DNA of 64,000 nucleotides from Neoechinorhynchus agilis (Eukaryota > Acanthocephala). This document shows positions 61,945-64,000 of this stretch, piece after piece. The notes under the pieces were generated by a model, which worked only from the letters and a program-made list of their open reading frames with translations, was not told where the DNA came from and did no database searches. The position numbers and the translations under genes were made by a program. Position 1 is the first letter of the stretch. Every line of letters begins with the position of its first letter. The stretch lies in the NCBI GenBank assembly GCA_051530055.1, contig CM121342.1, positions 6,882,001 through 6,946,000 on the forward strand, in the 5' to 3' direction.

Positions 61945-63871
61945 ATGCTTCTTGTGCTTTTCTTAAATATTCTATTATTAATAATTCCACTAAGTCTTGT
62001 TTCAATGGAACAGCATGGAAAAGAACCGAAATGCGAGATAACGCACTCGCATCCTATTTTAGCCTTTGGAATACGATGCTACGAAAATGATGCTGTTGGG
62101 AAAATGGAATCGATTATTAATTTATTACGATCTGCTCAACGCAATCAAGAAAATTTTGTATTTAGTAATGTCGATCTTAAAGATATTGCGCAATATTTTG
62201 TTTTGTTATTTCCTCGAGTCGTAAAGGTAACTGTCCTTCATGAATACGAACAATCATACAGATCGTCAGTACTGAGCAGTTCTTTACTTTATAAACTCAA
62301 ACGTGTAAAAGAGTTAAATATAAAGAGAGCTGGAATTGTTAAGATTGATGAAGACGCTTTTAAAGAATTTAAGAGACTTGTTCGACTAAGTTTGAGTTTC
62401 AACAGCATATCCTTAATTCCGGCAAAATTCCCACTGCAATTACCGTTATTGAAGATACTCCGTTTATCAAACAATATGCTAACAAGTGAAAGTATAGATG
62501 TTATTTGCAGGCTACGATACCTGAAACTATTGGATTTAAGTTATAATTTGATAGATCATTTAGGTTCGTCGCGCTCCGGCTATTTTTACTATCTTGAGGA
62601 ATTGTACATAGTTGGAAATCCAATTAAATCCGTATACAAAATGGAATCGTTTAAAAATCTTCGTTATCTCCATATTACGTATCTCGAAAATGTCAACGAT
62701 TTATTGAGTTGTAAAGACCAATATTCCAAACTATATGAATTCATGGTCACAAATGGATCGGCTAAAGCGTTTGACACTAATTTGTTAGCTGCAGCGCCTC
62801 GACTTGAAAATCTTGAGATTACGAGAAATCAATTAGAATCGATTCCAGCTGGAAACCAACAAACGAATGAAAATATAAAGAAATTTTCGTTGGCGTATAA
62901 TCAAATAACATTCATCAACGAAAATGATTTCGATGACTATACAAGTCTTATAGAACTCCATCTTCCGCACAATAGGATTAATGGCTTCCATAGAAATGCA
63001 TTTTCAAAGTTAACGAGATTGAGAGATATATTTCTTGATTATAATCAAATAAAGACGATCAGCTCGGGCAGTTTAAGGAATAATCGCCTACTGGAAATCT
63101 TCTCGATTAGTTACAACCAATTAAATCATGTCCATTGCAAATCACTGAAATACAGGAAACTTCCAATACGTCGATTTGTCTGGAAATCGAATTCGAGATT
63201 TGATTGCAAGAAATTCTCCAACACATTTGATTGCATACGTCGCTTTATGGTTAAATAAAATATCCGCAGTAACCTTCAGCAGAACAAAAAGTTACAAGGC
63301 TCTCGCAAACTTCGGCCTTTATTCGGAATACGTCCCTCAGTCAATTTTGACCGCGTTGAAGATCTATGGTCAAAACGCTACGAGGGTTATATCGCTAACA
63401 AACAAAAATCTGACAACCTTCAGAGAAATAGACATATGGCTAACGATCAATATTTTAATTTCACTCGACTTGACTGATAACCAAATAACTATGCTTGGAC
63501 CAACCGATTTTTCGGGTTTATTCAATCTTAAATATTTGAGTCTTCAATCAAATATAATCACCAAAATAAAATCAGAAGCTTTTGAAGCTGTTAGCCTTTT
63601 GCAAGCTATCGATCTCAGTCAAAACAAACTCAGTACAATTCCAGTTGATGCGTTCGATGGATTGGAAAATCTTATATTTTTTAATCTGGCTGATAACAAA
63701 CTTAGAAGCATACCAGGAAGTCTTCATGATCTAAAAATGCCAAATCTTGTTTTCTTGAATGTTTCAAACAATCAAGTCCAATCCTTTAATATTGAACACT
63801 TCGCAATGATGAGATCACTGGGGCAGATAGTCGTCGAAGGACTGAAAATTGAAGCAATCTTTTATTACTGA
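61945..63871 (+). pseudogene. Secreted LRR gene copy E, one break
   Basis: The Met at 61,945 opens signal peptide, cap and LRRs. The frame stays normal to about 63,140, where CCATTGCAAATCACTGAAAT replaces CCATTGCAATCTTTTTCGGA of copy D and shifts the reading. The rest of the gene is open from 63,176 to 63,871, with the normal end. This copy is the most diverged of the five in amino acids, especially after the break (W-L-T-I-N-I-L-I-S-L-D-L). Gene order and upstream flank are as in module 4. Confidence 0.8.
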
Positions 63872-64000
63872 ATTGTAAGATTTAATATTAAAACGTTTCA
63901 TTGTAAGAGTCGTTTAAAGATGAGCGCAAGGAACATACAGAAATTAAAGGTGTAACATTTTAATCCATTGATTCAATGACATGAAGAATTTCTTTAGATT
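63872..64000. repeat. LRR 3' flank
   Basis: Same 3' flank as 55,934-56,070 and, in complement, 24,440-24,573 and 985-1,126. It shows the tandem continues past the window. Confidence 0.6.

Larger units (their letters stand above)
49122..64000. repeat. Head-to-tail tandem, about 7.92-kb unit
   Basis: Landmarks recur with near-constant offset: 49,122/57,042 (7,920), 49,587/57,508 (7,921), 51,614/59,537 (7,923), 53,929/61,870 (7,941). The unit is LINE fragment, Myb relic, zinc finger (-), short frames (-), small two-exon gene (+), LINE half (-), LRR (+), LINE 3' end with SINE. The second unit runs off the window end. Confidence 0.85.

Overview
The window looks like AT-rich chromosomal DNA from a small-genome invertebrate animal; arthropod or another ecdysozoan is my best guess, and the species cannot be read from the sequence. 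Reasons: intronless or nearly intronless animal-type genes (secreted leucine-rich-repeat proteins, treble-clef zinc fingers, a TBP-fold protein, a SNAPC4-like Myb protein), one 55-nt GT-AG intron, an AATAAA poly(A) signal, and animal-type repeats (LINEs with a restriction-like endonuclease, a Jockey/CR1-like LINE, a Helitron, Ty3/Gypsy fossils, and a tRNA-derived SINE-like element).

The backbone is a composite module repeated about five times: one secreted LRR gene and one gene for a CX2CX16CX2C zinc-finger protein, separated by LINE debris. Module 1 lies at about 0.7-11.7 kb (LRR -, zinc finger -). Module 2 lies at 24.1-33.0 kb (LRR -, zinc finger -). Module 3 lies at 33.2-38.4 kb (LRR - truncated, zinc finger +). 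Module 4 lies at 49.1-57.0 kb (zinc finger -, LRR +), and module 5 runs from 57.0 kb to the window end (zinc finger -, LRR +). Modules 4 and 5 are a head-to-tail tandem with a period of about 7.92 kb. Modules 3 and 4 are mirror images in a large inverted repeat (33,185-54,720, arms about 10.7 kb). Its centre is a degenerate satellite of about 130 bp, itself inverted at about 43.93 kb and flanked on both sides by a SNAPC4-like Myb gene (intact on the left, broken on the right). The two arms are not simple copies: several tracts of the right arm match module 1 better than they match the left arm.

Between modules 1 and 2 (11.7-24 kb) is a dense accessory stretch. It holds an unrecognised broken gene, a RLE-LINE fragment, a small inverted pair of zinc-finger pseudogene pieces, an intact divergent TBP-like gene, Ty3/Gypsy fossils, a zinc-finger gene missing its 5' part, an hnRNP A/B RRM fragment in a foldback repeat, a Helitron helicase fossil, a G-rich minisatellite, and a SINE-like element whose empty site is present in module 1.

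Intact reading frames: zinc fingers at 9.1, 30.4 and 58.2 kb, the LRR gene at 24.6 kb, the TBP-like gene at 15.3 kb, the Myb gene at 41.5 kb, and a small two-exon basic/coiled-coil gene in modules 3 and 4. Most others carry one lesion each, as expected for recent duplicates or for homopolymer errors. The recurring theme is local amplification of nuclear DNA-binding genes (zinc finger, TBP-like, Myb, possibly basic/coiled-coil) together with one secreted LRR family. A functional link between them is my inference only.
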